DNA of 64,000 bases from DAITQM01 sp036832975. Its GTDB lineage: Bacteria; Pseudomonadota; Gammaproteobacteria; Xanthomonadales; Wenzhouxiangellaceae. A program made the position numbers and the translations under genes. The notes under the pieces were generated by a model. It was not told the origin of the DNA, did no database searches, and saw nothing but the letters and a program-made list of their open reading frames with translations. This document shows positions 8,758-17,553 of this stretch, in pieces. Each line of letters starts with the position of its first letter. Position 1 is the stretch's first letter. Location of the stretch: contig DAITQM010000015.1 in the NCBI GenBank assembly GCA_036832975.1, positions 1 through 64,000 of the forward strand. Reading direction: 5' to 3'.

Positions 8758-9276
8758 TTGGATACGGATGACTTTGACCCGTTTGTTGATCCCGGCAATG
8801 CGCAAGACCCACGAACCGAGCGCGGCGGGCTCGATGGTAATTTCCGGATTTTCGACCGGTTTAACGCCAAGCAGATCCTGCTGCGATTGTTTCCAGACCA
8901 TGCCGTTGTCGAGCTTGAACACGGTCTCACCGGTCCAGCCATTGAACGTGCCTTCGATCCGGGCCTTGATCGGTGTCGCCTTGCCGCGGAAATCGTCGAA
9001 GCCGCGGCGATCGCCGCCCGGTCCCTCGATGCCAGCCAGTGCCGCGATCGTCGCCGGATCGGCGTTGCCGATATTGCGCATTTGCAGCCAGCGATTGAGT
9101 GCGGCGAGTTCTTCGGGCGACAGTTTTTGCAGTCCGGCGGCTTCGAATTCCTGCGCTGTCATCCGCTCTTCGAGCGACGAGAACTCCTGCGCAACGGCGG
9201 TGGCGGTCAGGAAAATCAGCGACAAAAAAAACGCAGACCTGGGCGCGCGGCGCGCCCCGCAACAACGGTGGGGCAT
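8755..9276 (-). CDS. Exported protein of unknown function
   Basis: A 173-residue protein with an N-terminal signal peptide (hydrophobic about 14-26, ending ATAVAQ). The mature part begins with a charged helical stretch (LEERMTAQEFEAAGLQKLSPEELAAL, which I read as two short helices) and ends with a beta-rich domain containing FNGWTGETVFKLDNGMVW and IEPAALGSWVLRIAG, reminiscent of small periplasmic proteins of unknown function in Xanthomonadales-like genomes. The start overlaps the preceding gene's stop (TGATG), implying coupling. The stop codon is the last three bases of repeat A copy 1. Confidence 0.7.
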   Translation of the reverse strand: MPHRCCGARRAPRSAFFLSLIFLTATAVAQEFSSLEERMTAQEFEAAGLQKLSPEELAALNRWLQMRNIGNADPATIAALAGIEGPGGDRRGFDDFRGKATPIKARIEGTFNGWTGETVFKLDNGMVWKQSQQDLLGVKPVENPEITIEPAALGSWVLRIAGINKRVKVIRIQ

Positions 9277-10298
9277 CAGAGATCCTGTTTATAACGGACG
9301 TAAGGCACGCGGCCGAAAATGCCGTCCAGACCGTCGGCGCGCAGCGCTGCGTTGGTATTGCGATCCGTCCGTTGATCGAGCACATTGCTCGCCCCGACGC
9401 TGAACCGGCCGCGCCACGGCGTCTGCCAACTGAAATAAAGGTTGAAGCCGGTCCAGATATCGCCGCCGGGATCCTGGTTGTCGCGGTATTCACGCCGCAC
9501 CCCCTCGACGGTGCTGCTGAAGGCGCCCAATTGCCAGTCGATTTCGAGCCGCGCCTCGCGGCGGACGTCGCTGTCCAGCCACAACGGCGCAAGATCGATG
9601 GCCGTCATGGCCTCGGGTTCCGCCGGATCCAGGTATTCGGCGATACCGAGGCGGGTTTCCAGTCGGCCTAGAGCCCCCAGCCCGAAACCGCTATCGAGCG
9701 CCAATGTCAGACCGCTGCCCGGTGCCGTCCGGTCGCTGTAGGGCAGCATCGCCGCGGCCTCGAACAACGCCGCATTGATGGTGCCCGGCGCAGCGGAGGG
9801 TCCGGAGAGATCGAATGCCTGCACAGTACCGGCACTGCTGTGGAAGGCACCGATTTCGATGCCGAGTCCGGCGGCCGGCTGAAAGTGGGCGTCGGCTTTG
9901 AGCGTCGCGGCGAGCGGCGTGAAGCGGCACCCGGTCGCGGCAAAACCGTGGCGGCCAGGGTGGCCGGAGCGGCACTGGATTTCGCCGACGGCACGCGACC
10001 ACTCACCGCCGTGCTCGAGCATCGAAACTTCGAGTGACCACGGCGGCGGGGTGGAGCCGTTCACGGTATCGGCAGCGAGCACGCCGGCAGGCCGGGGCTG
10101 GAAGGTCAGAAGCAGCCGCTGGTTCGGCGCCAGCGGGCTGAATTGCAGCGCGCCCGGCGGTTCGGTCAGGGTGACCGACAGCGGGGCGCTGGGCTCGCCA
10201 CCGCCCAGCCAATCGATGACCGGCTGATCCGCGGCGCGCGCCAGCACCGCGGCCAAAAGGCCGGCGGTGGTCATGATTATCAGTGGCCAGCGATGCAT
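9276..10298 (-). CDS. Exported, possible outer-membrane beta-barrel protein
   Basis: A 340-residue protein with a signal peptide (MHRWPLIIMTTAGLLAAVLA, then RAAD). The C-terminal half has alternating polar/aromatic strands (EARLEIDWQLGAFSSTVEGV, TGFNLYFSWQTPW, GRFSVGASNVLDQR) that look like beta-barrel hairpins, similar in style to TonB-dependent receptor ends, but no plug or TonB box is seen. I chose ATG 10298; ATG 10310 is also possible. It overlaps the next gene by 1 bp. Function unknown. Confidence 0.6.
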   Translation of the reverse strand: MHRWPLIIMTTAGLLAAVLARAADQPVIDWLGGGEPSAPLSVTLTEPPGALQFSPLAPNQRLLLTFQPRPAGVLAADTVNGSTPPPWSLEVSMLEHGGEWSRAVGEIQCRSGHPGRHGFAATGCRFTPLAATLKADAHFQPAAGLGIEIGAFHSSAGTVQAFDLSGPSAAPGTINAALFEAAAMLPYSDRTAPGSGLTLALDSGFGLGALGRLETRLGIAEYLDPAEPEAMTAIDLAPLWLDSDVRREARLEIDWQLGAFSSTVEGVRREYRDNQDPGGDIWTGFNLYFSWQTPWRGRFSVGASNVLDQRTDRNTNAALRADGLDGIFGRVPYVRYKQDL

Positions 10299-10491
10299 CG
10301 TGTTTTGCATCCCTCCCAAGCAACGCACTATTTGATCGCCCATCGTGCCATAAGTTCATGATCGGCCGCAATAGTTTCCTTCCCGTTGGGCCTGTTTTCC
10401 AGCGTCGAGGGGCAATGGACAAGGGATAGGGACCGGGTGGAGGAGTGGGGGACGGGAACGGGGAACGGTATTCCTGATTGGGGTCATTTTT

Positions 10492-10648
10492 TAACAGGTT
10501 GTTGAAAAAGGGCTCTCCTGCCCTTTTTCAAGTCGCGAGTCCGGTACATGCCCGGACTCGCTCCCGCCGGATCAAGCACTGACGCGCTTGATCCGCGTGC
10601 GGAACATCCCTGTTCCGCCTTAACAGTCTGTTTTTCAACAGCCTGTTA
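10492..10648 (-). repeat. Five-hairpin element, family A, copy 2
   Basis: Same element as 8601-8757, bounded by TTAACAGG and CCTGTTAA. In the minus orientation the second hairpin has ACAGGGATGT (10604-10613) with GGGA in the loop. The gene-free stretch 10299-10737 holds this element; 10299-10491 shows no other feature, and 10649-10737 contains the leader of the next gene with an AGGAG ribosome-binding site near 10727. Confidence 0.92.
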
Positions 10649-10737
10649 AGGGCTGCAAGGCGCCGGGTCCATCGGTTACACTGCCGAGGGGTACCGCCGT
10701 TCGCCGGTTTCGTTTTTTCAGCCTACAGGAGTGAAGG

Positions 10738-11292
10738 ATGGCACTCGAACACACGCCGCTTTGCGACTTCGGCCGGCCGGCGCCGGATTTCACGTTGCCC
10801 GGCGTCGATGGCCGCGACAGGTCGCTGGCCGAGGTCAAGGGGCCGGGTGGGCTATTGGTAATGTTTATCTGCAATCACTGCCCGTATGTCCAGGCGATCC
10901 GCGGTAAGTTGGTGCGGGACGCGCGCGACCTGCAAGCCCTCGGGGTTGGTGTGGTGGCGATCAACAGCAATGACGCCGCGCAGTACCCGGAAGATTCCTT
11001 CGACAATATGATCGCCGAAGCCCGCCGTTTCGGTTATTCCTTTCCGTACCTGTACGATGAAGACCAGTCCGTGGCGCGCGCCTACGGCGCGGTCTGCACG
11101 CCCGATTTTTTCGGTTACAACCGCGATCTTCAATTGCAATATCGCGGCCGGCTCGATGATGCCGGCGCCAACCCGAATGCCGGTGAGCGACCGCGGGAAC
11201 TGTACGAGGCCATGCGCCAGGTCGCCGAAACCGGCAAGGGGCCGCGCCGGCAGACCGCGTCGATGGGTTGCTCGATCAAGTGGCGTGAGTGA
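10738..11292 (+). CDS. Thioredoxin-fold (AhpC/TSA-like) protein
   Basis: A 184-residue thioredoxin-like protein without a signal peptide. The fold is indicated by the N-terminal APDFTLPGVDG stretch, typical of peroxiredoxin-like proteins, and by the redox motif C45-NHC-48 (FICNHCPYVQAI). The later VCTPDFFGY segment matches the cis-Pro region of this subfamily. Likely a cytoplasmic thiol oxidoreductase or peroxiredoxin-like protein; the substrate is unknown. AGGAG lies about 8 bp before the ATG. Downstream uspA follows with little or no gap. Confidence 0.85.
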   Translation: MALEHTPLCDFGRPAPDFTLPGVDGRDRSLAEVKGPGGLLVMFICNHCPYVQAIRGKLVRDARDLQALGVGVVAINSNDAAQYPEDSFDNMIAEARRFGYSFPYLYDEDQSVARAYGAVCTPDFFGYNRDLQLQYRGRLDDAGANPNAGERPRELYEAMRQVAETGKGPRRQTASMGCSIKWRE

Positions 11293-11309
11293 GTCGATCA
11301 GACGGCGTG

Positions 11310-11762
11310 ATGAAGACCCCACAAACCGGCCCCGGCGCCGTCCTGGTGGCTTACGATCACAGCGCCGGCAGCCAGCGGGCGCTGGCGCGCGCCGTGGCGC
11401 TGGCCCAGGCACTCCGTTCCGGCCTGCTCATCGCCCATGTCATCGAGTGGTCGCCTTATCGCTTCACGATCCCCGAGGACAACGCTGAACGCCACTTGAG
11501 GCGGGAGGCCGAGATCGCCGCCGCCGAAAACGAAGTGCTGGCGCCGGCGTGCCGGGTGGCCGACGAGGCGGGGGTTGCGGCCGAGCCGCTCGTTCGCCAC
11601 GGCCATGTCGCCGAAACCCTCGCCGCATTGGCGACCGAACGCGGTGCGGCGCTGATCGTCTGCGGCCGCCGCGGGCAAAGCCGGATCCATTCGCTGCTGC
11701 TCGGCAGTGTCGCTACTTCACTGGTGCAGATCAGCCAGGTTCCGGTGCTGGTTGTGCCGTAA
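11310..11762 (+). CDS. Universal stress protein UspA family
   Basis: A 150-residue single Usp domain. The start shows AVLVAYDHSAGSQRALARA (first strand and helix), and the C-terminal half has the ATP-binding signature G-x2-G-x9-GS as CGRRGQSRIHSLLLGSVATSL followed by VPVLVV. ATG 11310 is chosen; a GTG at 11289 overlapping the previous gene would add seven residues. Forms a tight group with the thioredoxin-fold gene and the symporter gene 16 bp downstream. Role in stress tolerance is by family only. Confidence 0.88.
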   Translation: MKTPQTGPGAVLVAYDHSAGSQRALARAVALAQALRSGLLIAHVIEWSPYRFTIPEDNAERHLRREAEIAAAENEVLAPACRVADEAGVAAEPLVRHGHVAETLAALATERGAALIVCGRRGQSRIHSLLLGSVATSLVQISQVPVLVVP

Positions 11763-11778
11763 GCGGAAATTATTGTCG

Positions 11779-13344
11779 ATGCTTTTCTTCTCCCTGTTCG
11801 GCGGCTCGCTGCGCGGCGGCCGCCGCCCCGGGGTGCTGGTCGCCCTTTCGTTGCTGCTCGCTGGGTGGCCGGGATGGGCCGCGGCGGCGACGCTCGATGA
11901 GACGATCGATGCCGTCGTCTCGCCGGTGACCGATGCGATCTCGGCCTTGATTTTCTATCCTCTGCCCCTGCCTTACACCGCGCAGGGCATCCCGTTTATC
12001 GTGTTGTGGTTGGCGGTCGCGGGACTGTTTTTCACGGTTTATTTCCGGCTGATCAACTTGCGCGCCATGCGCCATGCCTTCGGATTGGTGCGCGGCGTTT
12101 ACACGCCACCCGACGCGGCGGGCGAGGTGACGCATTTCCAGGCGCTGGCGACCGCCTTGTCCGGTACCGTCGGGCTCGGCAACATCGCCGGCGTGGCGAT
12201 CGCCGTGTCAACCGGGGGTCCGGGCGCGACGTTCTGGATGATCCTCGCCGGGCTGTTCGGCATGTCGGCCAAATTCGTCGAATGCACGCTGGGCGTCAAG
12301 TACCGCAACGAGTATGCCAATGGTACGGTCTCGGGCGGCCCGATGTACTACCTCAGCAAGGGGCTGGCGAGCGAATACCCGGCACTGGCCGGTTTCGGCC
12401 GGCTGCTCGCCGCGCTGTTTGCGGTGTTGTGCATCGGCGGGACGCTGGGCGCCGGCGGGATGTTTCAGACCAATCAGGCGTTCAGCCAGGTGCTGGTCGT
12501 CACCGGCGGGGCGGCCAGCCCGCTGGCCGGATACGGCTGGCTGTACGGTATCGCCGTTGCGCTCGTCGTCGGACTGGTGATCATCGGCGGCATCCGCAGC
12601 ATCGCCCGCGTCACCTCGAAACTCGTGCCGCTGATGGCGGTGCTGTACGTCGGCGCCGGATTGTTGGTGATCGGGTTCCACTTTCGGGAGATCCCGTCGG
12701 CATTCGAGGCGATCGTCACCGGCGCTTTCCGCCCCGCGGGCATCGCCGGCGGGGCGCTCGGTGTGTTGATCCTGGGTTTCCGCCGGGCCGCGTTCTCGAA
12801 CGAAGCCGGTGTCGGATCGTCGCCGATCGCGCATTCGGCGGTGCGCACCGATCACCCGGTCACCGAGGGCCTGGTGGCGCTATACGAACCGTTCATCGAC
12901 ACCGTCGTGATCTGCACGATCACGGCGCTGGTGATCATCCTCACTGGCGCTTACGATCCGACCGGCCAGGTCGAAGGCGTGGCGCTGACTTCGCGGGCGT
13001 ATGCCACGGTCTTCGATTGGTTTCCGTTGGCGCTGCTCGTCGCCGTATTGCTGTTCAGTTTCTCGACCACGATCTCGTGGTCGTATTACGGGTTGAAATC
13101 GTTGACCTACCTGACCGGCGAAAACCGGCGCGTCGAACTGGCTTTCAAGATCGCCGTGATGGTCTCGGTGGTCATCGGTTCGTCGATCAATCTGAAATCG
13201 GTGATGGATCTGGCCGATGCGATGATTTTGGGCATGGCCCTGCCCAACCTGATCGGCGTGTACCTGCTGGCTCCGGTGGTCAGGCGCGAGTTGGCCGGTT
13301 ATTGGGGGCGCTACCGGCGGGGTGAGTTGCAGCGCTACCGGTAA
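11779..13344 (+). CDS. Sodium:alanine symporter, AGCS family
   Basis: Inner-membrane amino-acid:cation symporter (alanine/glycine with Na+ or H+) of 521 residues. An N-terminal hydrophobic segment ending AAAATLDE looks like a cleavable signal sequence, as in many AGCS proteins of Gram-negatives. The family signature is present (TALSGTVGLGNIAGVAIA; SGGPMYYLSKGL; FSNEAGVGSSPIAHSA). About ten to eleven membrane helices can be traced. ATG 11779 fits better than a GTG at 11707 inside uspA. Substrate specificity is inferred from the family. Confidence 0.92.
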   Translation: MLFFSLFGGSLRGGRRPGVLVALSLLLAGWPGWAAAATLDETIDAVVSPVTDAISALIFYPLPLPYTAQGIPFIVLWLAVAGLFFTVYFRLINLRAMRHAFGLVRGVYTPPDAAGEVTHFQALATALSGTVGLGNIAGVAIAVSTGGPGATFWMILAGLFGMSAKFVECTLGVKYRNEYANGTVSGGPMYYLSKGLASEYPALAGFGRLLAALFAVLCIGGTLGAGGMFQTNQAFSQVLVVTGGAASPLAGYGWLYGIAVALVVGLVIIGGIRSIARVTSKLVPLMAVLYVGAGLLVIGFHFREIPSAFEAIVTGAFRPAGIAGGALGVLILGFRRAAFSNEAGVGSSPIAHSAVRTDHPVTEGLVALYEPFIDTVVICTITALVIILTGAYDPTGQVEGVALTSRAYATVFDWFPLALLVAVLLFSFSTTISWSYYGLKSLTYLTGENRRVELAFKIAVMVSVVIGSSINLKSVMDLADAMILGMALPNLIGVYLLAPVVRRELAGYWGRYRRGELQRYR

Positions 13345-13351
13345 GGCAAAA

Positions 13352-13380
13352 TTGACATGTGGGATCGGGAGGCGTAAGCT
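13352..13380 (+). promoter_or_regulatory. Possible sigma-70 promoter
   Basis: A perfect -35 TTGACA (13352-13357) and a weak -10 TAAGCT (13375-13380) are separated by 17 bp. They lie about 80 bp upstream of the ATG at 13463. Confidence 0.35.
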
Positions 13381-13462
13381 TAAAAACCGGTCTGTTTCAC
13401 ATTCAAGTGTAAGCTCATCGCCCGGTGATGCGCTGGGCGTCTGTCACATGGAGGCAGTGGCA

Positions 13463-15070
13463 ATGAACAGATTCCCTATGGCGGTACTCGTGGCGTTGCT
13501 GGCGGCGGTCCAGCCGGCGCTGGCGCAGACTTTTTTTGCACCCCAGGAAGGTCACTGGAAGGTCGAAGGCGAGGATGGCCCGGGCAGCGGCCTGAATCTG
13601 ACGGTGCAGGGCGGGAAAATCGGCGTTTCGGTTTTCACCTTCGATCAGGCGGGCGACCGTCGCTGGTTTATCGCCGTTGCTGATCTGGTGGGTAGCCGAT
13701 TCGAAGCACCGTTGCAGCGTGCCGAGGGCGGGACCCGCATCCAGGATCCGTTCGCGCCCGGTCAATTGCTGCCGACCGACAAACAACTGACGCTCGATTT
13801 TTCGTCGGAAACCACCGCGTTGCTGACCCTCGATGGGGTCAGCAAACCGCTGCGTCTTTTGCAGTTCGGCACCGCCGTGACCCGCATCCCGGCGCTGCTC
13901 GAAGGAGGTTTCGAGCGGCAGTTTCCGGATCTCGCCGGCCGCTGGGTGATCTGGGAGCGTAATGCCGAAACCGGCGATCGGCTGCATGCAGTCGAGTTTG
14001 AACAGGCGCCCCGAACGCTCGAAGAGCCTCCTGGGGTAGCGGCCGGCTGGATCGATACGAACGAAGCCGACCCGGAGCGGCGGATCGGGGTGTTTTGTTT
14101 TACCTCGCCCGACACGGCTCCAGCCGATACTCCCGATTGCCTGCTGCGTTTGCCGGCGCCCGGCGGCCACCGCGATCTGCCGCTCGCCGCCAACGATATC
14201 GGCCTGACCCGTTTTGCCGCGAAACAGCCGAACCGCGGCGTTGACGGTCTTGAGGTGGTGCTGGCCCACACCCTACGGCTGCCGGTGGCGGCCGACCGGA
14301 TGCGGCCCGAAACCGGTCATTACACGTTGGTCGGCGAGAGTGGCCCCGGCAGCGGTATCAATCTCGTGCCGCGCAGTGAAGTGTTGGGCTTGTCGGTATT
14401 CACCTTCGCCGCCAGCGGCGATGACGAATGGTTTACCGCCGCCGGCGCCTATCCCGGCAGTGCCGGCATTGAGCTGCCGTTGCGCCGCGCGACCGGCGGG
14501 ACGCCGATCGATGCGCCATTTGCGCCCGGGGTTTCGGAGGATACCGGGAGCACGATCCGTCTCGACTTCACGTTTCGGAATCGCGGCACGATGGTGATCG
14601 ACGGGCAGCGCAAAGAGCTGCAAAAACTGATTTTCGGGGTGCCGGTCAGCGAGTTGCCGTCGTTGACCGAAGGCGGCCAGCCGACCCGCTTCCCGAGTTT
14701 GTCGGGCCGTTGGATGCTGCTGGCCACCGCCGACGGTAAGGTCACCGATCAGCGCGTGCTCGATCTGGTCCCGGCCGATGCAACGGTTTCCGATCCCCGC
14801 TTCACGGAGGCCGTCGCCTGGCAGAACGGCGAGCAGGCGGTGCCGCGCGACGACGAGATCACCCTGGTCTGCGGCAACGACCGCCTGAGTTTCATCATTC
14901 CGTTCAGGCGCTGCCTGCTGCGCGGCAACGTATTCCCGGCGCTCGGCTTCGGGGAACTGCTCGATTTTTCGCCCGACGAGATCAGCGTGGGCCGCTTCGA
15001 TATCCCGATCTTCCAGATTCAGCTCGTCGGTATCCCGACGATCGAGGTCTTCGCGCTCAGAATCGATTAA
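13463..15070 (+). CDS. Exported protein with tandem duplicated domain
   Basis: A 535-residue protein with a signal peptide (hydrophobic about 3-20, cleaved near ALAQ). The mature part is two homologous halves: GHWKVEGEDGPGSGLNL ... VSVFTFDQAGDRRWF in the first, and GHYTLVGESGPGSGINL ... LSVFTFAASGDDEWF in the second (starts about residues 29 and 287). Each repeats the order G-P-G-S-G, FTF, PLxRAxGGTxIxxPFAPG, LxFG-V-LP. Function unknown; probably beta-rich and periplasmic or secreted. ATG 13463 has GGAGG 8 bp upstream. Its stop codon lies inside repeat A copy 3. Confidence 0.75.
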   Translation: MNRFPMAVLVALLAAVQPALAQTFFAPQEGHWKVEGEDGPGSGLNLTVQGGKIGVSVFTFDQAGDRRWFIAVADLVGSRFEAPLQRAEGGTRIQDPFAPGQLLPTDKQLTLDFSSETTALLTLDGVSKPLRLLQFGTAVTRIPALLEGGFERQFPDLAGRWVIWERNAETGDRLHAVEFEQAPRTLEEPPGVAAGWIDTNEADPERRIGVFCFTSPDTAPADTPDCLLRLPAPGGHRDLPLAANDIGLTRFAAKQPNRGVDGLEVVLAHTLRLPVAADRMRPETGHYTLVGESGPGSGINLVPRSEVLGLSVFTFAASGDDEWFTAAGAYPGSAGIELPLRRATGGTPIDAPFAPGVSEDTGSTIRLDFTFRNRGTMVIDGQRKELQKLIFGVPVSELPSLTEGGQPTRFPSLSGRWMLLATADGKVTDQRVLDLVPADATVSDPRFTEAVAWQNGEQAVPRDDEITLVCGNDRLSFIIPFRRCLLRGNVFPALGFGELLDFSPDEISVGRFDIPIFQIQLVGIPTIEVFALRID

Positions 15071-15225
15071 CAGGCGGTTGAAAAACAGCCTGTTAAGGCG
15101 GAACAGGGATGTTCCGCACGCGGATCAAGCGCGTCAGTGCTTGATCCGGCGAGAGTGAGTCCGGGCATGTACCGGACTCGCGACTTGAAAAAGGGCAGGA
15201 GAGCCCTTTTTCAACAACCCGTTAA
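15067..15225 (+). repeat. Five-hairpin element, family A, copy 3
   Basis: About 159 bp from TTAACAGG to CGTTAA, opposite in orientation to copies 1 and 2. The TAA at 15068-15070 is the stop codon of the upstream gene. Hairpin 2 contains ACAGGGATGT (15103-15112), hairpin 5 AGGA in its loop. It lies between the duplicated-domain gene and tkt, which starts 90 bp later. Confidence 0.92.
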
Positions 15226-15315
15226 CCCGGCGCGGCCGGGCGGCGGCGCCAGCGCGGTGCCTTGCCTTGGCCCGCCACGATCGGCGAAAATAGCGGCTTT
15301 GACGCTGGCTCGCCG

Positions 15316-17382
15316 ATGACCCTTTTGTCCGATCCCGCCCACGCTGCCGCCTGCGAACCGCAAAGCCTGGCCGTTGCTCGCCGCGAACGCCGCACCCTGG
15401 CCAACGCGCTGCGCGCGCTGGCGATGGACGCCGTGGAACAGGCCCACAGCGGCCATCCCGGCATGCCGCTCGGGATGGCCGATATCGCCGAAGTGCTGTG
15501 GCGCGATTACCTGCGTCACGATCCGGCCGATCCGGTATGGTGGGATCGTGATCGTTTCGTGCTCTCCAACGGCCACGGTTCGATGCTGCTCTACAGCCTG
15601 CTGCACCTGACCGGCTACGATCTGTCGCTCGACGAATTGCGCCGTTTCCGGCAATGGCACTCCCAAACGCCGGGACACCCCGAATACGGTCACGCACCGG
15701 GCGTCGAGACGACGACCGGGCCGCTCGGTCAGGGGCTGGCCAACGCCGTGGGTATGGCGCTCGCCGAAAAACTGCTGGCGGCGCGCTATAACCGCGACGG
15801 TTTTCCGCTATTCGACCATAACACCTACGTCTTCGCCGGCGATGGCTGCCTGATGGAAGGCATTTCGCATGAGGTCTGCTCGCTGGCCGGTACCCTCGGT
15901 CTCGGCAAGCTGATCTGCTTTTACGACGACAACGGCATTTCGATCGACGGTGAGGTCGCGGGCTGGTTCACCGACAATACGCCGGCTCGTTTTCGGGCCT
16001 ACGGCTGGCAGGTGATCGAGGCGGTGGACGGGCACGATCCGGAAGCGATCTGCCGTGCCATCGACCAGGCGCGCGCCGAAAAAACGAAACCGACGCTGCT
16101 TTGCTGCCGAACCATCATCGGCTTCGGCGCGCCGCACAAACAAGGCAGTGCCGAAACGCACGGTGCGCCGCTCGGCGCCGCCGAAGTGGCCGCGGCCCGC
16201 GAGCGCCTCGCCTGGCCATACCCGCCGTTCGCGATCCCTGACGAGATCCGTGCCGCGTGGGATGGGCGGGAGCGGGGTGCGGCACGGCGTGCCCGCTGGC
16301 AACAGATCTGGGATGGGTATCGCCGGCGCTACCCCGAACCGGCCGCCGAGTTGGCGGCGCGGATGCAAGGCGATGTGCCTGCCGGCTGGGCGGCGGCGCT
16401 CGATCAAGCCCTCACCGGGGCGCAGCAGGCGGCGAAGAACGTCGCCAGCCGCAAAGCTTCGCAAATGGCGCTCGAAGTCATCGGTCCGCTGCTGCCCGGT
16501 TTGCTCGGCGGTTCGGCCGATCTGACCGGCTCCAACAACACGCTATGGTCGGGCAGTGTCGATGGCCGGCAGGATCCGGCCCGCGGCAATTACCTTTACT
16601 TCGGGGTCCGCGAATTCGGCATGACCGCGATCGCCAGCGGCCTGGCTTTACACGGCGGCTTCATTCCTTATATCGGCACCTTTCTGGTGTTTTCCGATTA
16701 CGCCCGCAACGCCGTCCGCCTGTCGGCTCTGTTGTCGGCCCGCGTGATTCATGTTTATACCCACGATTCGATCGGCCTCGGCGAAGACGGCCCGACGCAC
16801 CAGCCGGTCGAACAACTGGCCAGTCTTCGGCTGATCCCGAACCTCGCCGTCTGGCGGCCGTGCGACGCGGTCGAAACACTCGCCGCCTGGCGGGCGGCGG
16901 TCGAACGGCGTGACGGTCCGAGCGCCTTGATCCTGAGTCGCCAGACCTTGCCGCACCAAGCGCGGGATAGCGCCCAGCTCGCCGCTATCGCGCGCGGCGG
17001 GTATGTCCTCAAGCCCGAGGCGGGCGAACGGCCGGATGTGATCCTGCTCGCCACCGGCTCCGAGGTCGCGCCGGCGGTCGATGCCCACGCCCGGCTCGCC
17101 GCCGAGGGCATCGCGGCGCGCGTCGTCTCGCTGCCCAATATCGAGCGCTTCGCCGCGCAGGAGGCCGCTTATCGCGATGCCGTCCTGCCCCCTGAGGTCA
17201 AGGCGCGCGTCGCGGTCGAAGCCGGTTCCAGCGGCTTGTGGTACCGCTGGGTCGGCGACGCCGGCGCCATCGTCGCCCTCGACAGCTTCGGCGCTTCGGC
17301 GCCGGGCGAGGTCTTGATGAAAGAATTCGGTTTCACCGCCGAGCACATCGCCGCCGAAGCGCGGCGTGTGCTCGGCGCCTAG
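15316..17382 (+). CDS. tkt: Transketolase
   Basis: TPP-dependent ketol transfer between sugar phosphates in the pentose phosphate (and, if present, Calvin) pathway. The 688-residue protein starts at ATG 15316. Visible signatures are the N-terminal transketolase motif (RALAMDAVEQAHSGHPGMPL), the TPP GDG motif (FAGDGCLMEGISHEV ... DDNGISIDG), the central pyrimidine-domain EFGMTAIASGLALHGG, and THDSIGLGEDGPTHQPVEQL. The stop TAG is the first three bases of repeat B copy 1, and gap follows; tkt-gap is a common proteobacterial order. Confidence 0.96.
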   Translation: MTLLSDPAHAAACEPQSLAVARRERRTLANALRALAMDAVEQAHSGHPGMPLGMADIAEVLWRDYLRHDPADPVWWDRDRFVLSNGHGSMLLYSLLHLTGYDLSLDELRRFRQWHSQTPGHPEYGHAPGVETTTGPLGQGLANAVGMALAEKLLAARYNRDGFPLFDHNTYVFAGDGCLMEGISHEVCSLAGTLGLGKLICFYDDNGISIDGEVAGWFTDNTPARFRAYGWQVIEAVDGHDPEAICRAIDQARAEKTKPTLLCCRTIIGFGAPHKQGSAETHGAPLGAAEVAAARERLAWPYPPFAIPDEIRAAWDGRERGAARRARWQQIWDGYRRRYPEPAAELAARMQGDVPAGWAAALDQALTGAQQAAKNVASRKASQMALEVIGPLLPGLLGGSADLTGSNNTLWSGSVDGRQDPARGNYLYFGVREFGMTAIASGLALHGGFIPYIGTFLVFSDYARNAVRLSALLSARVIHVYTHDSIGLGEDGPTHQPVEQLASLRLIPNLAVWRPCDAVETLAAWRAAVERRDGPSALILSRQTLPHQARDSAQLAAIARGGYVLKPEAGERPDVILLATGSEVAPAVDAHARLAAEGIAARVVSLPNIERFAAQEAAYRDAVLPPEVKARVAVEAGSSGLWYRWVGDAGAIVALDSFGASAPGEVLMKEFGFTAEHIAAEARRVLGA

Positions 17383-17535
17383 CAGGCTGTTGAAAAACAG
17401 CCTGCTAATCCGGGCCACGGATGGCCCGGCGAAATCAGGCGCTTCTTAGCGACTGATTTCGGGAGCGCAGCGAAAGTCGCGCCTTTCGCAAGCGACGTTG
17501 AAAAACGCCAGGATGGCGGTTTTCAACAACCTGCA
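17380..17535 (+). repeat. Five-hairpin element, family B, copy 1
   Basis: About 156 bp filling nearly all of the tkt-gap intergenic space. Five hairpins in order: AGCAGGCTGTT with GAAA tetraloop; CCGGGCCA/TGGCCCGG with CGGA loop; GAAATCAG/CTGATTTC; GCGAAA/TTTCGC; and GTTGAAAAACGCC with AGGA loop. Its TAG is the tkt stop codon. Similar copies lie at 31031-31187 and 46110-46266. Confidence 0.92.
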
Positions 17536-17553
17536 AGTATGGAGAGTTGGAAC

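Noticed and set aside
12006..13325. 439-residue plus-strand ORF
   Set aside because: Out-of-frame shadow of the symporter gene; Arg-rich and without membrane helices.
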